Assembly (NCBI RefSeq): GCF_021404405.1
Contig: NZ_JABFTV010000006.1
Span: forward strand, 62,001-126,000
Length of the DNA: 64,000 nt
Origin: Billgrantia aerodenitrificans
Lineage (GTDB): Bacteria > Pseudomonadota > Gammaproteobacteria > Pseudomonadales > Halomonadaceae
Reading direction: 5' to 3'
This document shows positions 1 through 9,993 of this stretch, one piece after another. Under the pieces are notes generated by a model. That model was not told the DNA's origin, did not search any database, and saw only the letters and a program-made list of their open reading frames with translations. Numbering within the stretch: position 1 is the first letter of the stretch; each line of letters opens with the position of its first letter. The translations under genes were made by a program, and so were the position numbers.

Positions 1-780
1 GCCGTACTTGTCGTCACCCAGCAGCGGAAAGCCTGCATGCGCGGCATGCACGCGAATCTGATGGGTACGCCCGGTGACCGGCTCGGCTTCGATCAGGGTC
101 GCCTTGGGAAACGTCTCGCGCACGGCAAAGCGGGTGCGCGCGACCTTGCCCGCCGCATCCACCCGTACTCGGCGCTCGCCGTTGCCGGCATCGTAGCGGT
201 CGAGCCGGGCGCTGACGAACTCGCGCCGGGCGGGCCAGCGACCCGCCACCAGCGCCAGGTAGCGCTTGTCCATCTTGTGACCCTTGAGCGCCTCGTTGAG
301 GGCGAGCAGCGCCGGACGCGACTTGGCCAACAGCAAGCAGCCGGAGGTGTCGCGATCGAGCCGGTGCACCAGCTCGAGAAAATCGAGATCCTCGCGCACC
401 TGGCGCAGGGCCTCGATCAGGCCGATCTTGACGCCGCTGCCGCCGTGCACGGGCAGACCGGCCGGCTTGTTGAGTACCAGCCAGCCCGGACCTTCCACCA
501 GCACGCTGCCGGCCAGCAGGTTGCGCAACCCTTCGCTGACCTGCTTGACCGCCTCGCGCGGGGCCAGCTTCAGCGGCGGGATACGCACCACGTCGCCAGG
601 CTGCAGGCGGTAATCGGCCTTGACCCGCTTCTTGTTGACCCGCACCTCGCCCTTGCGCACGATGCGGTAGACCAAGGTTCGCGGCACGCCTTTCAGGCGC
701 GTTATCAGAAAGTTGTCGACCCGCTGGCCCGACTGCCCTTCGCCCACTTCCACCCACTGTACGTCGCGACCTTCGGTCAT
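1..780 (-). CDS. rluC: 23S rRNA pseudouridine synthase RluC (3' end cut by window)
   Basis: Pseudouridylates 23S rRNA (in E. coli U955, U2504 and U2580). The visible 260 codons begin MTEGRDVQWVEVGEGQ. An S4-type RNA-binding domain spans about residues 18-75, with RKGEVRVNKKRVK. The catalytic domain carries HRLDRDTSG with the nucleophilic Asp at residue 144, the same number as in E. coli RluC. The RTHQIRVH motif lies near the window edge. RluC proteins are about 320 residues, so roughly 60 C-terminal residues lie outside. It is divergent from rne, as in E. coli. The family is certain; RluC rather than RluD follows from the rne neighbourhood and N-terminus. Confidence 0.95.
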   Translation of the reverse strand, partial: MTEGRDVQWVEVGEGQSGQRVDNFLITRLKGVPRTLVYRIVRKGEVRVNKKRVKADYRLQPGDVVRIPPLKLAPREAVKQVSEGLRNLLAGSVLVEGPGWLVLNKPAGLPVHGGSGVKIGLIEALRQVREDLDFLELVHRLDRDTSGCLLLAKSRPALLALNEALKGHKMDKRYLALVAGRWPARREFVSARLDRYDAGNGERRVRVDAAGKVARTRFAVRETFPKATLIEAEPVTGRTHQIRVHAAHAGFPLLGDDKYG

Positions 781-1351
781 GACACTCCTGCTGAAAATCC
801 GTTGTGAGCCAGCATTCTAACGTACTCGGCGATGCGCTGCGCCAATTGCTGCGAATTGCCATTACTGCTATATTGCCAGCTCGCTCGGATGGATCCCTTC
901 GGTCCCATGGCGCCTGCACGACAGACACGCAGGCCGGAGCGACGAAATCGGGCCGCGACGATCCCTGTACATGGATCCCGCCGCCGACGAGTGATAGACG
1001 CATGAATTTGCAGCAATACAAGTAATGACGCCACGCCCGGATCCCGGCTCGCATCAGTCACAGGCGAGCGGTGGCCACGGGAATCGTTCAACATCGTGCC
1101 GGTGGCCGGCGTTGGCGAATCGATGAATGCCAGGTGTCTGGCGGTGACCGCAGGGCCGGATGGGAGAAGCCCCACCGAGACATGTCCTGCCTCCGCCGCG
1201 TACTCAACATGATCATGTCGTGCTGGGCCCTCACGGTGCCGGTACGATCGGGCGCCACTGTGCATCCGCGACATGCGCTGAGCACAAGCACGCAGCACCC
1301 AGAGGTTCGCCTTCTTCGATGCCCCCCGGCGCGTCCAGATTGCGAGACAAC
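781..1351. other. rluC-rne divergent intergenic region and rne leader
   Basis: This 571-base region has no convincing gene. It holds the divergent promoters and a long rne 5' leader. A perfect 12-base palindrome, ACATGATCATGT, lies at 1207-1218. In E. coli the rne leader is about 360 nt and mediates feedback control by RNase E cleavage. An analogous role here is inference; I did not identify the conserved leader hairpins by eye. Confidence 0.6.
846..874 (+). promoter_or_regulatory. Candidate sigma-70 promoter for rne
   Basis: A -35 box TTGCTG (846-851) is followed, after exactly 17 bases, by a -10 box TATATT (869-874). Initiation a few bases later would give an rne leader of about 470 nt, similar in style to the long E. 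coli rne leader. It was found by eye, with no transcript evidence. Confidence 0.45.
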
Positions 1352-4300
1352 ATGAAACGGATGCTCATCAATGCAACCCAGCCGGAAGAGCTGCGTGTTG
1401 CGCTGGTCGATGGACAACGCCTGTACGACCTGGACATCGAGTCCGGTGCCCGGGAGCAAAAGAAAGCCAACATCTACCGCGGCAAGATCACCCGCGTAGA
1501 ACCCTCCCTCGAAGCCGCCTTCGTCGACTTCGGCGCCGATCGCCACGGTTTTCTCCCTCTCAAGGAAATTTCCCGCGAGTACTTCCTGAAGGAAGCCTCG
1601 GGGCGCCCCAGCATCAAGGAAGTTCTCAAGGAAGGCCAGGAAGTCATCGTCCAGGTCGACAAGGAGGAGCGCGGCAACAAGGGGGCGGCGCTGACCACCT
1701 TCATCAGCCTCGCCGGCCGCTTCCTCGTTCTGATGCCCAACAACCCCCGCGCCGGCGGCATTTCGCGTCGCATCGAAGGCGACGAGCGCACCCAGCTCAA
1801 GGAGGCCATGGGCCTGCTCACCGTGCCAGAAAAGATGGGCGTGATCGTGCGCACCGCCGGCATCGGCCGCAGCTCCGAGGAGCTGCAGTGGGATCTCGAC
1901 TATCTGGTCCAGGTGTGGGAGTCGATCACCGAGGAGGCCGGCAAACGCCCCGCCCCCTTCCTGATCTACCGCGAGTCGAACGTCATCATCCGCGCCATGC
2001 GCGACTACCTGCGCCAGGACATCGGCGAGGTGCTGATCGACAGTCCCGAAGTGCATCAGGAGGCGCTGACCTTCATCCGTCAGGTCATGCCTTCCTACCA
2101 GCAGAAGATCAAGCTCTACGCCGATGAAGTGCCGCTGTTCTCGCGCTTTCAGATCGAATCGCAGATCGAGACCGCCTACGAGCGCGAAGTGAAGCTGCCC
2201 TCCGGTGGCTCCATCGTCATCGACCATACCGAAGCGCTGGTCTCCATCGACATCAACTCGGCGCGCGCCACCCGTGGCAGCGACATCGAGGAAACCGCGC
2301 TGCAGACCAACCTGGAAGCGGCCGACGAGATCGCCCGCCAGCTGCGCCTGCGCGATATCGGCGGCCTGGTGGTCATCGACTTCATCGACATGAGCCCGGC
2401 GCGCAACCAGCGCGAGGTCGAGAACCGCATGCGCGACGCGCTCAAGCTCGACCGTGCCCGGGTGCAGATCGGTCGCATCTCGCGCTTCGGCCTGATGGAG
2501 ATGTCACGCCAGCGCCTGCGGCCTTCGCTGGGCGAAACCAGCGGCGTAGTCTGCCCACGCTGCAACGGCCAGGGCACCATTCGCGACGTGCGCTCACTGT
2601 CGCTCTCGATCATGCGCCTGATCGAGGAAGAAGCGATGAAGGAGCGCAGCGCCCAGATTCGCGCCATTCTGCCGGTACCGGTCGCCACCTATCTGCTCAA
2701 CGAGAAGCGTGCAGTCCTCTCGGACATCGAGAAGCGCCAAGGCGTCCGTGTGCTGGTACTGCCCAACCCCGATATGGACACCCCGCACTACGACGTGCAG
2801 CGTCTGCGTGACGACCATGTCGAAGAGGAAGGCGATCACGACAAGTCCAGCTTCGAGCTGTCCGTCGAGACGGACATCGGCAAGGAGCCGGACATGAGCA
2901 TCGCCAAGCCGGTTGCCCGCTCCGAGGCGGCCGTCAAGACGGTGATCCACAACGAGCCGGCGCCGGCTTCGCTGCAGCAGGAGCCGGCTGCGAAGCCGTC
3001 TGTCGCCCCTGCTGCCGCGCCCGCTGCCGGCGGCGTGCTCGGCCGCCTGCTCAAGGGCGTGACCAAGCTGCTCGGCGGAGCCGAGAGCGACACCACCACA
3101 GCAACCGAGTCGCGCAAGCCGGCCACACCGCCGCCGGCCCCCGCCCGCAGCGGCGATGACGAGCGTGGCGAGCGCAACGGTCGTCAGCGTCGCCGTTCAC
3201 GCAGTGAAGGACAGGATGAGCCTCGCGGCCAGCGCGGGCAGTCCCGCCAGCAGGCAGGCGGTGGTGAGAGCGCCCGCTCCGAGGGCCGTCAGGAAGCTCG
3301 CCAGGACAACGCTGCCGGTCGTGGAGAAGGCCGAGGCGAAGGTCGTGGAGAAGGCCGTGGCGGACGCGGCCGCGGTCAGGCGCGCAGCGACAAGCCGCAG
3401 ACCGACGAAGCACGCCAAGGCAAGCCGCGCGGTCGTGACGACGCCACCCGGAGGCAGAAGGCAGAAAAGGCGGAGCCCCAGGAGAAGCCGGCCGAGCAGG
3501 CTGCAGAGCCGGTCGACGACGGCAAGCCCAAGCGCACGCGCAACAATCCGCGCAACCGCTCGCGCCAGCACGCCATCAATCCTCAGGCCGAAGCCGAGCA
3601 GAAGCGTCTGCAGGCCGAAGCGCCCGAGCAGAAGGATGAAGCCGGTGCGGAGCAGGCCAAGGCGGATGCGCCCAAGCCGGCGGAGAAGCCCACCGAGACG
3701 GTGAAGGCCCAGGCCCCTGAAACCAAGGCCCCTGAAACCAAGGCACCTGATACCCAGGAGCAGAAAGCCCAGGCCCCCAAGGCAGAAGCACCCAAGGCGG
3801 ATGCGCCCAAGCCGAGCGAGCAAACGGCGGAGAAACCCACCGAGGCGGTGAAGGCCCAGGCCCCTGAAACCAAGGCCCCTGAAGCCAAGGCACCTGACAC
3901 CCAGGAGCAGAAAGCCCAGGCGCCCAAGGCAGAAGCCCCCAAGGCGGATGCGTCCAAGCCGAGCGACCAGCCGGCGGAGAAACCCGCCGAGGCGGTGAAG
4001 GCCCAGGCGCCTGAAACCAAAGCACCTGAAGCCAAAGCCCCTGAAGCCAAGGCACCTGAAATCCAGGAGCAGAAAGCCCAGGCGCCCAAGGCAGAAGCCC
4101 CCAAGGCGGATGCGTCCAAGCCGAGCGACCAGCCGGCGGAGAAACCCGCCGAGGCGGTGAAGGCCCAGGCGCCTGAAACCAAAGCGCCTGAAGCCAAAGC
4201 CCCTGAAGCCAAAGCCCCTGACACCCAGGAGCAGAAAGCCCAGGCGCCCAAGGCAGAAGCGCCCCAGGCGGATGCGCCCAAGCCGACCGACAAGCCAGCG

Positions 4301-4597
4301 GAGAAGCCCGCCGAGGCGGTGAAGGCCCAGGCATCTGAAGCCCAGGCACCCAAGACGACCGACAAGCCGGCGGAGAAACCTGCCGAACCGGTGAAGGCCA
4401 CAGCACCTGAAGCCAAAGCGCCAGAAGCACAGGAGCCAAAGCCGGAAGCCAAAGCCGAGGAGCCGAAAGCAGACGCTCCGCAGCAGGCCGAAAGCGAGCA
4501 GCCTCAGGCCGCTCAGCGCCGCCGTCGCCGCGCCCACAACGACCCGCGTGAGATCCGCAAACGCGAGCAAGAGGGGCAGAAAGGCAGCCAGGGCTGA
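1352..4597 (+). CDS. rne: Ribonuclease E with extended repeat-rich C-terminal domain
   Basis: Endoribonuclease for mRNA decay and rRNA/tRNA processing and scaffold of the degradosome. The ATG at 1352 gives the canonical N-terminus [13 protein letters not shown], 1081 residues. The S1 domain is at about residues 35-125. The catalytic Asp residues are D300 (VSIDINSA) and D343 (VVIDFIDM). The Zn-link is CPRCNGQG (C401/C404). All are offset by 3 from E. coli D303, D346, C404 and C407. After about residue 530 the protein becomes low-complexity: an Arg/Gly-rich RNA-binding stretch (about 3160-3400), then Ala/Pro/Lys/Glu tandem repeats (3650-4400), then a basic end with [13 protein letters not shown]. 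The core is conserved; the tail is lineage-specific and may tether degradosome partners or the membrane. A hairpin terminator follows. Confidence 0.97.
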   Translation: MKRMLINATQPEELRVALVDGQRLYDLDIESGAREQKKANIYRGKITRVEPSLEAAFVDFGADRHGFLPLKEISREYFLKEASGRPSIKEVLKEGQEVIVQVDKEERGNKGAALTTFISLAGRFLVLMPNNPRAGGISRRIEGDERTQLKEAMGLLTVPEKMGVIVRTAGIGRSSEELQWDLDYLVQVWESITEEAGKRPAPFLIYRESNVIIRAMRDYLRQDIGEVLIDSPEVHQEALTFIRQVMPSYQQKIKLYADEVPLFSRFQIESQIETAYEREVKLPSGGSIVIDHTEALVSIDINSARATRGSDIEETALQTNLEAADEIARQLRLRDIGGLVVIDFIDMSPARNQREVENRMRDALKLDRARVQIGRISRFGLMEMSRQRLRPSLGETSGVVCPRCNGQGTIRDVRSLSLSIMRLIEEEAMKERSAQIRAILPVPVATYLLNEKRAVLSDIEKRQGVRVLVLPNPDMDTPHYDVQRLRDDHVEEEGDHDKSSFELSVETDIGKEPDMSIAKPVARSEAAVKTVIHNEPAPASLQQEPAAKPSVAPAAAPAAGGVLGRLLKGVTKLLGGAESDTTTATESRKPATPPPAPARSGDDERGERNGRQRRRSRSEGQDEPRGQRGQSRQQAGGGESARSEGRQEARQDNAAGRGEGRGEGRGEGRGGRGRGQARSDKPQTDEARQGKPRGRDDATRRQKAEKAEPQEKPAEQAAEPVDDGKPKRTRNNPRNRSRQHAINPQAEAEQKRLQAEAPEQKDEAGAEQAKADAPKPAEKPTETVKAQAPETKAPETKAPDTQEQKAQAPKAEAPKADAPKPSEQTAEKPTEAVKAQAPETKAPEAKAPDTQEQKAQAPKAEAPKADASKPSDQPAEKPAEAVKAQAPETKAPEAKAPEAKAPEIQEQKAQAPKAEAPKADASKPSDQPAEKPAEAVKAQAPETKAPEAKAPEAKAPDTQEQKAQAPKAEAPQADAPKPTDKPAEKPAEAVKAQASEAQAPKTTDKPAEKPAEPVKATAPEAKAPEAQEPKPEAKAEEPKADAPQQAESEQPQAAQRRRRRAHNDPREIRKREQEGQKGSQG
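3650..4400 (+). repeat. In-frame tandem repeats in the RNase E tail
   Basis: Units encode a pattern like [20 protein letters not shown] followed by [20 protein letters not shown]. The landmark CAGGAGCAGAAAGCCCAGG recurs at about 3755, 3902, 4064 and 4226. The periods are therefore 147, 162 and 162 bases (49, 54 and 54 residues). The 15-base difference is one extra APEAK pentapeptide. All periods are multiples of three, so the frame is kept. Near-identity at DNA level suggests recent expansion or recombination. Confidence 0.9.
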
Positions 4598-4615
4598 ACG
4601 GGTCGCACCGCAATG

Positions 4616-4647
4616 AAATGGCCCGCACACTATGTGCGGGCCATTTT
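4616..4647 (+). terminator. Rho-independent terminator after rne
   Basis: A perfect 13-base stem, AAATGGCCCGCAC (4616-4628) pairing with GTGCGGGCCATTT (4634-4646), has a 5-base loop and ends in a short T-run. It lies between convergent rne and murB. The T-run favours the plus strand. Confidence 0.8.
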
Positions 4648-4704
4648 CGTTGGTCAGCTCTCGGTACGAGCAGGGTTTAGGCCGGACAGGATTCAGAACA
4701 AGGC

Positions 4705-5712
4705 TCAGGCCAGCCGGGGCTCCCGCTCCAGTACCACGCCAAAACGCTCTCGGACCCGTTCAGCCACGGCGTCGGCGACGGCCAGCAGCTCTTCGGCATT
4801 GCCGCCGCCGAAGTGCACCAGCACCAGGGCCTGACGTTCGTGCACGCCGAAGTGCCCGCTGCGCCACCCCTTGAGGCCGCAGCGGTCGATCAGCCAGCCG
4901 GCAGCCAGCTTCACCCGCCCATCGGCCAGCTCGAAGCGCGGCATGTCGGGCCATGTCGCCAGCAAGAGCTCGGCTACCTCCCGCTCCACGATGGGATTCT
5001 TGAAGAAGCTGCCGGCATTGCCCAGCTCAGCCGGATCGGGAAGTTTCTCGCGGCGAATGGCGCATACCGCCTCGGCCACCTCGAGCGGAGTCGGCCCAGG
5101 ACCTACCCGCTGGGCCAGATCGCCGTAGGTCAGGCGAGGCGCGGCCTCACGGTCAAGCCGAAGCGTCATGCCAGTAATGACCACCCTGCCCTCGAGCTCG
5201 CCCTTGAAGATGCTGTCTCGGTAGCCGAAGGCGCACTCCTCCACCGTAAGCACGGCGCTTCGCCCATCTTCCATGAATACGACCTGCACCGCCTCGACCA
5301 GCTCGCACAGCTCGACCCCGTAGGCACCGATGTTCTGGATCGGTGCGGCGCCGCAGTGGCCGGGTATCAGGGCCAGGTTTTCCGTGCCCCACAGGCCACG
5401 CGCCGCCAATGTCATGACCAGCGGATGCCACTCGACGCCGGCACCGACATGTAGCTTCACGGCGCTGCCCTGCCGCTCCAGCCACCAATGATTCAGCGCC
5501 GGCCTGACCACCAGGCCACTCAGACGCTGCGGCAGGATCAGGTTGCTGCCACCGCCAAGCAGGGTAACAGGCCAGCCCTGTGCGGCAGCCCGTTGCAGCA
5601 GCCGGCGCAGCTGATCCACCGTTTCCGGAGCGGCAAAACGCTCGGCCCAGCATGGCAAGCCCAGCGTGTTGCTCCGCGTCAGATCATGATCGTGACGGAC
5701 GATATCGTTCAA
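4705..5712 (-). CDS. murB: UDP-N-acetylmuramate dehydrogenase MurB
   Basis: Reduces UDP-GlcNAc-enolpyruvate to UDP-MurNAc (FAD, NADPH) in cytoplasmic peptidoglycan precursor synthesis. The 335-residue protein fits type I MurB. The FAD-binding stretch has LLGGGSNLIL and IPGHCGAAPIQNIGAYG. The C-terminal half has GNAGSFFKNP with the catalytic Ser, and EREP near the end with the catalytic Glu. The start is a TTG at 5712 overlapping the phosphatase stop (TTGA). No in-frame ATG lies before the conserved SNTLGLP segment, so TTG is the best choice. It is the last gene of the envelope operon. Confidence 0.95.
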   Translation of the reverse strand: MNDIVRHDHDLTRSNTLGLPCWAERFAAPETVDQLRRLLQRAAAQGWPVTLLGGGSNLILPQRLSGLVVRPALNHWWLERQGSAVKLHVGAGVEWHPLVMTLAARGLWGTENLALIPGHCGAAPIQNIGAYGVELCELVEAVQVVFMEDGRSAVLTVEECAFGYRDSIFKGELEGRVVITGMTLRLDREAAPRLTYGDLAQRVGPGPTPLEVAEAVCAIRREKLPDPAELGNAGSFFKNPIVEREVAELLLATWPDMPRFELADGRVKLAAGWLIDRCGLKGWRSGHFGVHERQALVLVHFGGGNAEELLAVADAVAERVRERFGVVLEREPRLA

Positions 5713-6188
5713 ACCCGGTGCCCTTCGAGACGACGGGCGATCTCCTCGAGCAGGCCGCGCGAGGCGGCTTCGACCAGGTCCAGCACCTCTTCGAAGCCCT
5801 GCTCACCGCCGTAGTAGGGATCGGGCACCGGGCGGTCGACGTGACCGGCGAAGTCGAGAAACAGGCCGATATGGGCGCCACACCCCTCGGGGCACTGCGC
5901 ACGGATGGCCGCCAGGTTGTCGTGGTCCATCGCCAGCAGGTAATCGAAGCGCGAGAAGTCCTCGGCTGCCAGCTGGCGCGCACGCAGTTCGCTCAGGTCG
6001 ACGCCACGCTGGCGCGCCGCCGCCGTAGTGCGCGGGTCGGGCCCCTTGCCCACGTGCCAGTGGGCAATGCCGCAGGAGTCGACTTCCACCCGATGTGCCA
6101 ACCCCGCCTTCTCCAACTCGCGCCGGAACACGCCCTCGGCGGTGGGCGAGCGACAGATGTTGCCGAGGCAGACGAAAAGAACGCGCAT
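5709..6188 (-). CDS. Low-molecular-weight protein-tyrosine phosphatase
   Basis: A 159-residue LMW-PTP family phosphatase. The P-loop C-X5-R is at the N-terminus (VCLGNICRSPTAEG) and the general acid sits in DPYYGG near the C-terminus. Related proteins dephosphorylate bacterial tyrosine kinases that control capsule or exopolysaccharide export, but no cognate kinase is visible here, so the substrate is unknown. Start ATG has a clear AAGGAG site. It lies 10 bases after kdsB and overlaps murB by 3 bases (TTGA). Conservation of this gene between kdsB and murB suggests a housekeeping rather than capsule role (inference). Confidence 0.92.
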   Translation of the reverse strand: MRVLFVCLGNICRSPTAEGVFRRELEKAGLAHRVEVDSCGIAHWHVGKGPDPRTTAAARQRGVDLSELRARQLAAEDFSRFDYLLAMDHDNLAAIRAQCPEGCGAHIGLFLDFAGHVDRPVPDPYYGGEQGFEEVLDLVEAASRGLLEEIARRLEGHRV

Positions 6189-6198
6189 GCTCTACTCC

Positions 6199-6975
6199 TT
6201 ATCGGTTCGCGCTCAGCAGTGCCCTGACGCGCTCCAGATCTTCGGGCGTGTCGACGCCGGGTGGATTGGGCTCGGCGGCCAGCGCCACCTGGATGACATG
6301 CCCGTAGTGCAGCGCGCGCAGCTGCTCCAGTTGCTCCAGCCGTTCGAGTGCCGAAGGGGTCCAGTCGCGATAGGCCGCGAGGAAGCCGGCGCGATAGGCA
6401 TAGATGCCGATATGGCGCAGCCAGGCATCGGTTTCGAGCCATTCGGGGCGCGCGGCAAAGGCCTCGCGATCCCAAGGAATGGGGGCGCGGGAAAAATAGA
6501 GCGCCCGCCCGGAAAGCGAGCGTACCACCTTGACCACGTTGGGATTGAACAGCGACTCGACGTCGGCGATGGATTCGGCGAGTGTGGCGATGGATGCCTC
6601 GGCATCGTCGTGCAGGCGCATGGCCACCTGATCGATCAGCCGCGGCGGAATCAGCGGCTCATCTCCCTGTACGTTGACCAGCACGGCATCGTCATCGAGC
6701 GCCAGCAGCTCAGCGACTTCGGCCAGCCGGTCGGTACCGGACGGATGGTCGGCGCGGGTCATGACCACCTCGGCACCCAGCGGGGTCAGGGCGTCGCGGA
6801 TGCGATCATCGTCGGTGGCGACGACGACTCGACTGGCGGAACTCGCCGAGGCCCGTCGCCAGACATGGGCCACCATGGGCTCGCCGCCAATATCAAGCAG
6901 CGGCTTGCCCGGCAGGCGCGATGAGCCGAAGCGCGCCGGAACCACCGCAATGAAGGTTCGATCCTGCGCCATCAT
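6199..6975 (-). CDS. kdsB: 3-deoxy-manno-octulosonate cytidylyltransferase (CMP-KDO synthetase)
   Basis: Activates KDO with CTP to CMP-KDO for the LPS inner core (cytoplasm). The 258-residue protein opens with the nucleotidyltransferase motif [16 protein letters not shown] and has [10 protein letters not shown] and HIGIYAYR, all typical of KdsB. The ATG at 6975 overlaps the stop of the Trm112-like gene (ATGA), so the two are translationally coupled. Its neighbours lpxK and msbA belong to the same lipid A/LPS pathway. Confidence 0.97.
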   Translation of the reverse strand: MMAQDRTFIAVVPARFGSSRLPGKPLLDIGGEPMVAHVWRRASASSASRVVVATDDDRIRDALTPLGAEVVMTRADHPSGTDRLAEVAELLALDDDAVLVNVQGDEPLIPPRLIDQVAMRLHDDAEASIATLAESIADVESLFNPNVVKVVRSLSGRALYFSRAPIPWDREAFAARPEWLETDAWLRHIGIYAYRAGFLAAYRDWTPSALERLEQLEQLRALHYGHVIQVALAAEPNPPGVDTPEDLERVRALLSANR

Positions 6976-7181
6976 GCTTCCCCGGTGCGTCCGGGCGAAG
7001 CCGGCAGCTTCTCGTCCACGTCCAGTTGCCGCGCTTCTTCAGGCAGCATCACCGGGATACCGTCACGTATCGGATAGGCCAGGCCATCGTAAAGGCATAC
7101 CAATTCCTGAGCCTCGCGGTCGTACTTTAGCTTGCCCTTGCACAGCGGGCAGACCAACATGGCCAGCAGTTCCTTGTCCAT
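6972..7181 (-). CDS. Trm112 family protein (YcaR-like)
   Basis: A 69-residue protein beginning [20 protein letters not shown]. It has the CPLCKG zinc-binding pair typical of Trm112/YcaR proteins but only a later single Cys (LVCLYDG), so the zinc site may be incomplete. YcaR sits between lpxK and kdsB in E. coli too. Eukaryotic Trm112 activates methyltransferases; the bacterial role is unclear. The start was set to the ATG at 7181, as upstream in-frame sequence lacks family similarity. Confidence 0.9.
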   Translation of the reverse strand: MDKELLAMLVCPLCKGKLKYDREAQELVCLYDGLAYPIRDGIPVMLPEEARQLDVDEKLPASPGRTGEA

Positions 7182-7234
7182 CGTTTCACCTCTATATCCA
7201 CGAGTATCATGCTCTCGCTCACCTGGCCATTCGG

Positions 7235-8239
7235 TTATCGCAGGCTTGCAAGGCGTCTGTCCAGCCAGGCCACGAAGTCCAGCGAAGGTTCGGCTTCGAC
7301 CTCCAGCACCCAGACCTCCCCGAGCGCCAGCAAGTCGCACTTCTCGGCATCCTTGGCCGTCATCACCACCGGCAGGCCGTCGCCGAAGGTCAGATCCTGG
7401 GCCGTGAACCGATGGTGATCGGGAAAGGCATGTGGCACGGCCCGTACGCCCAGCGCCTCCAGCGTGGCGAAGAAGCGCTGTGGATTGCCGATACCCGCCA
7501 CGCCGTGAACCGGCCCGCCGAAAGGCAGCGGTGTCAGGGGCCTTGCCACGCCATCGCTCAGCGAACGCCAGCGCGCCGGCACCAGGCGGAAAATCCAGGC
7601 GCCCTGAGGTGGGGTGAAGGCCGGCTCGCCGTTGATCAGCACCGCATCCACCTCGCTCAGGCGCGACAGTGGCTCGCGCAGCGGGCCGGCCGGAAGACAG
7701 TGTCCGTTGCCGAAGCCGCGACGGCCGTCGACGACCACCAGCTCGATATCGCGTCCCAGCGCCAAGTGCTGCAGGCCGTCATCGCTGAGCAGGATATCGC
7801 AGCCCAGCTCGCACAGGGCCTTGGCCCCACGCGGCCGGTCGGGGTCCACCACCACCGGCACGCCGGTCTGGCGCGCCAGCATGCGCGGCTCGTCTCCACT
7901 CTGCTCGATGGGGGTTTGCAGCGTGACACGCAGCGGATGATCCGTTTCACGCGCCGCCTTGCCTCCATATCCCCGCGAGACGATCCCCGGTCGCCAGCCC
8001 CGTTCGCTGAGATGGCGCGCCAGCCAGGCCACCAGAGGAGACTTGCCGGTGCCACCCAGGGTCACGTTACCCACCACGATCACCGGCACCTCGGCACGCC
8101 ACACGTCACGCCGGCCGTCGCGGTAGGCGTCGGCACGCCGCGCCACCACCAGGCGATACAGTGCCTCGAGCGGCTTCAGCAGCCTGAGCCAGGCACTGCC
8201 CTGATAGGCGGCCTGCAACCAGCGCTCCCCCAGGCTCAT
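7235..8239 (-). CDS. lpxK: Tetraacyldisaccharide 4'-kinase LpxK
   Basis: Phosphorylates the lipid A disaccharide at the 4' position to give lipid IVA, at the inner face of the inner membrane. The 334-residue protein begins [20 protein letters not shown], an amphipathic membrane-associating N-terminus. The P-loop is [18 protein letters not shown] and LSDDGLQH are LpxK signatures. The ATG at 8239 overlaps the msbA stop by 4 bases. A 53-base gap separates it from the Trm112-like gene. Confidence 0.97.
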   Translation of the reverse strand: MSLGERWLQAAYQGSAWLRLLKPLEALYRLVVARRADAYRDGRRDVWRAEVPVIVVGNVTLGGTGKSPLVAWLARHLSERGWRPGIVSRGYGGKAARETDHPLRVTLQTPIEQSGDEPRMLARQTGVPVVVDPDRPRGAKALCELGCDILLSDDGLQHLALGRDIELVVVDGRRGFGNGHCLPAGPLREPLSRLSEVDAVLINGEPAFTPPQGAWIFRLVPARWRSLSDGVARPLTPLPFGGPVHGVAGIGNPQRFFATLEALGVRAVPHAFPDHHRFTAQDLTFGDGLPVVMTAKDAEKCDLLALGEVWVLEVEAEPSLDFVAWLDRRLASLR

Positions 8240-9993
8240 GACACCGAGGTTTCCTGGAACTGTAATCGATGCAACGCCGCATAGGCGCCTTCGCGTGCCA
8301 GCAGTTCGGCGTGACTGCCCTGCTCGACGATCCGTCCCTGCTCCATCACCAGAATGCGGTCGGCCCGCTCGATGGTGGAGAGCCGGTGTGCAATCACCAG
8401 GGTAGTACGGCCACGACACACCACCTCCAGCGCCTGCTGGATGTAACGCTCCGACTCGGTGTCCAGCGCCGATGTCGCTTCGTCGAGCACCAGCAGCGGA
8501 GAATCCTTGAAGATCGCCCGGGCGATGGCGAGCCGTTGGCGCTGGCCGCCGGAGAGCATGACGCCGTTGTCACCGACGATAGTGTCGTAACCACCGGGCA
8601 GGCGCTCGATGAACTCATGAGCATAGGCCGCCTTCGCGGCGCTCTCGATGACGCGCCGATCCGCTTCCGGCATGCCGTAGGCGATATTGTCGGCCACGCT
8701 GGCGTTGAACAGCGTGACCTGCTGCGACACCAGGGCGATCTGTCGGCGCAGCGGTGCCAGGCGATACTCATCGATGGGCACGTCATCGATCAGCACTTCC
8801 CCGGCGGTAGGACGGTAGAAGCGCGGCAGCAGCCCGGCCAACGTCGACTTGCCACTGCCCGAGCGTCCGACGATCGCGACCATCTCGCCAGGTTCGATCA
8901 CCACATCGATGCCCTTGAGCACGTCGGGCTGATCGTCGCCATAGCGGAAGTGGACCCCACGCAGTTCGACCCGGCCCCGCAAGCGCTCGGGCTCGCGAGA
9001 GCCCTCATCGGGCTCGAGCGGCACCTGCATCAGGCCGAACAGCTCGCTGGCGGCGGCAATGCCCTTCTGGATCTCGCTGTTGATCTCGGTTAACTGACGC
9101 ACCGGCTTGGCCATCAGCGAGGCGGCGGTGATGAAGGCAACGAACTCGCCAGGCGTCATGTCGGCCAGCAGCGCCGGCGACATGGCCAGCCATACCAGCA
9201 CGGCCAGCGACACGGCAATCAGCAGCTGGATCACCGGCGTGCTGATGGCCTTGGTCAGGGCTTCCTTCATCTTCTGCTGACGGTTGTAGTCGCTGGCCCG
9301 GGCAAAGCGCTCCTTCTCGTACGCTTCGGCACCATGGGTACGCACCACCCGGTACCCCGTCAGCGCCTCGGAAGCGACATGGGTCACGTCACCCATGGAG
9401 TCCTGAATGCGCAGAGAGATACGCCGAAAGCGCTTGCTGGCATAGCTCACCACACCGCCGATCAGCGGGGTCACCGCCACGAACAGCAGGGTCAGCATCC
9501 AGTTGGTCCAGAGCAGGTAGGACAGCAGACCCACCACGAACAGCCCCTCGCGCAGCAGTATGGTGATGGCGTTGGTCGCCGCCCCGGTGACCTGCTCGAC
9601 ATGGTAGGTAACCCGCGAGATCAGATGACCGCTGGAGTGCGAATCGAAGAAGCGACCGGGCAGGTGCAGCATGTGGTTGAACACGTTGCAGCGCAGCGCA
9701 TGGACCACGTTGCGTGCCACGTTGCTCATGAAGTAGGTGCCGAGGAAGGTGCCCAGCCCCCTGGCGGCGAACATCAGCACCACGAACAGCGGCAGGAACA
9801 GGCGAAAGGCGGCATCCGGGTTCTGGATGCCGTCGATCAGGCGCTTCATCATCTCGGCCAGGGCCGTGCTGGAGGCCGCATAGATGGCATAGCCGACGAT
9901 CGCCAGGGAAAAGGAGATCCAGTGAGGCTTCACATAAGCCAGCAGCTGCTTGTAGAGGGCCCAGCCCGAGTGTTGGGTCCGGTCTTGATTCAC
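8236..9993 (-). CDS. msbA: Lipid A flippase MsbA (ABC transporter, fused permease/ATPase)
   Basis: Homodimeric exporter that flips core-lipid A across the inner membrane. The 585 residues fit MsbA. The N-terminal transmembrane domain (about 1-320, six helices) is followed by the ATPase with Walker A GRSGSGKST, signature LSGGQRQRLAIARAI and Walker B LLVLDEATSALD. The GTG start at 9993 overlaps the exbD stop (GTGA). It is coupled to lpxK, which makes the lipid it transports. Confidence 0.97.
   Translation of the reverse strand: MNQDRTQHSGWALYKQLLAYVKPHWISFSLAIVGYAIYAASSTALAEMMKRLIDGIQNPDAAFRLFLPLFVVLMFAARGLGTFLGTYFMSNVARNVVHALRCNVFNHMLHLPGRFFDSHSSGHLISRVTYHVEQVTGAATNAITILLREGLFVVGLLSYLLWTNWMLTLLFVAVTPLIGGVVSYASKRFRRISLRIQDSMGDVTHVASEALTGYRVVRTHGAEAYEKERFARASDYNRQQKMKEALTKAISTPVIQLLIAVSLAVLVWLAMSPALLADMTPGEFVAFITAASLMAKPVRQLTEINSEIQKGIAAASELFGLMQVPLEPDEGSREPERLRGRVELRGVHFRYGDDQPDVLKGIDVVIEPGEMVAIVGRSGSGKSTLAGLLPRFYRPTAGEVLIDDVPIDEYRLAPLRRQIALVSQQVTLFNASVADNIAYGMPEADRRVIESAAKAAYAHEFIERLPGGYDTIVGDNGVMLSGGQRQRLAIARAIFKDSPLLVLDEATSALDTESERYIQQALEVVCRGRTTLVIAHRLSTIERADRILVMEQGRIVEQGSHAELLAREGAYAALHRLQFQETSVS

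Noticed and set aside
1207-1218. Palindrome ACATGATCATGT in the rne leader as an operator
   Set aside because: It is short, single and far from the predicted promoter boxes; chance cannot be excluded.
1160-1351. An upstream extension of the rne reading frame
   Set aside because: The first 64 codons have no similarity to RNase E, and the canonical MKRMLINAT start follows.
3650-4400. Possible CRISPR or VNTR array in the repeats
   Set aside because: Repeats are contiguous, in frame and without unique spacers, so they are coding repeats of rne.
3197-4630. A long minus-strand Leu/Gly/Arg-rich frame opposite the RNase E tail
   Set aside because: It mirrors the tandem repeats of rne; the periodic translation is the complement of the Ala/Pro/Lys repeats.
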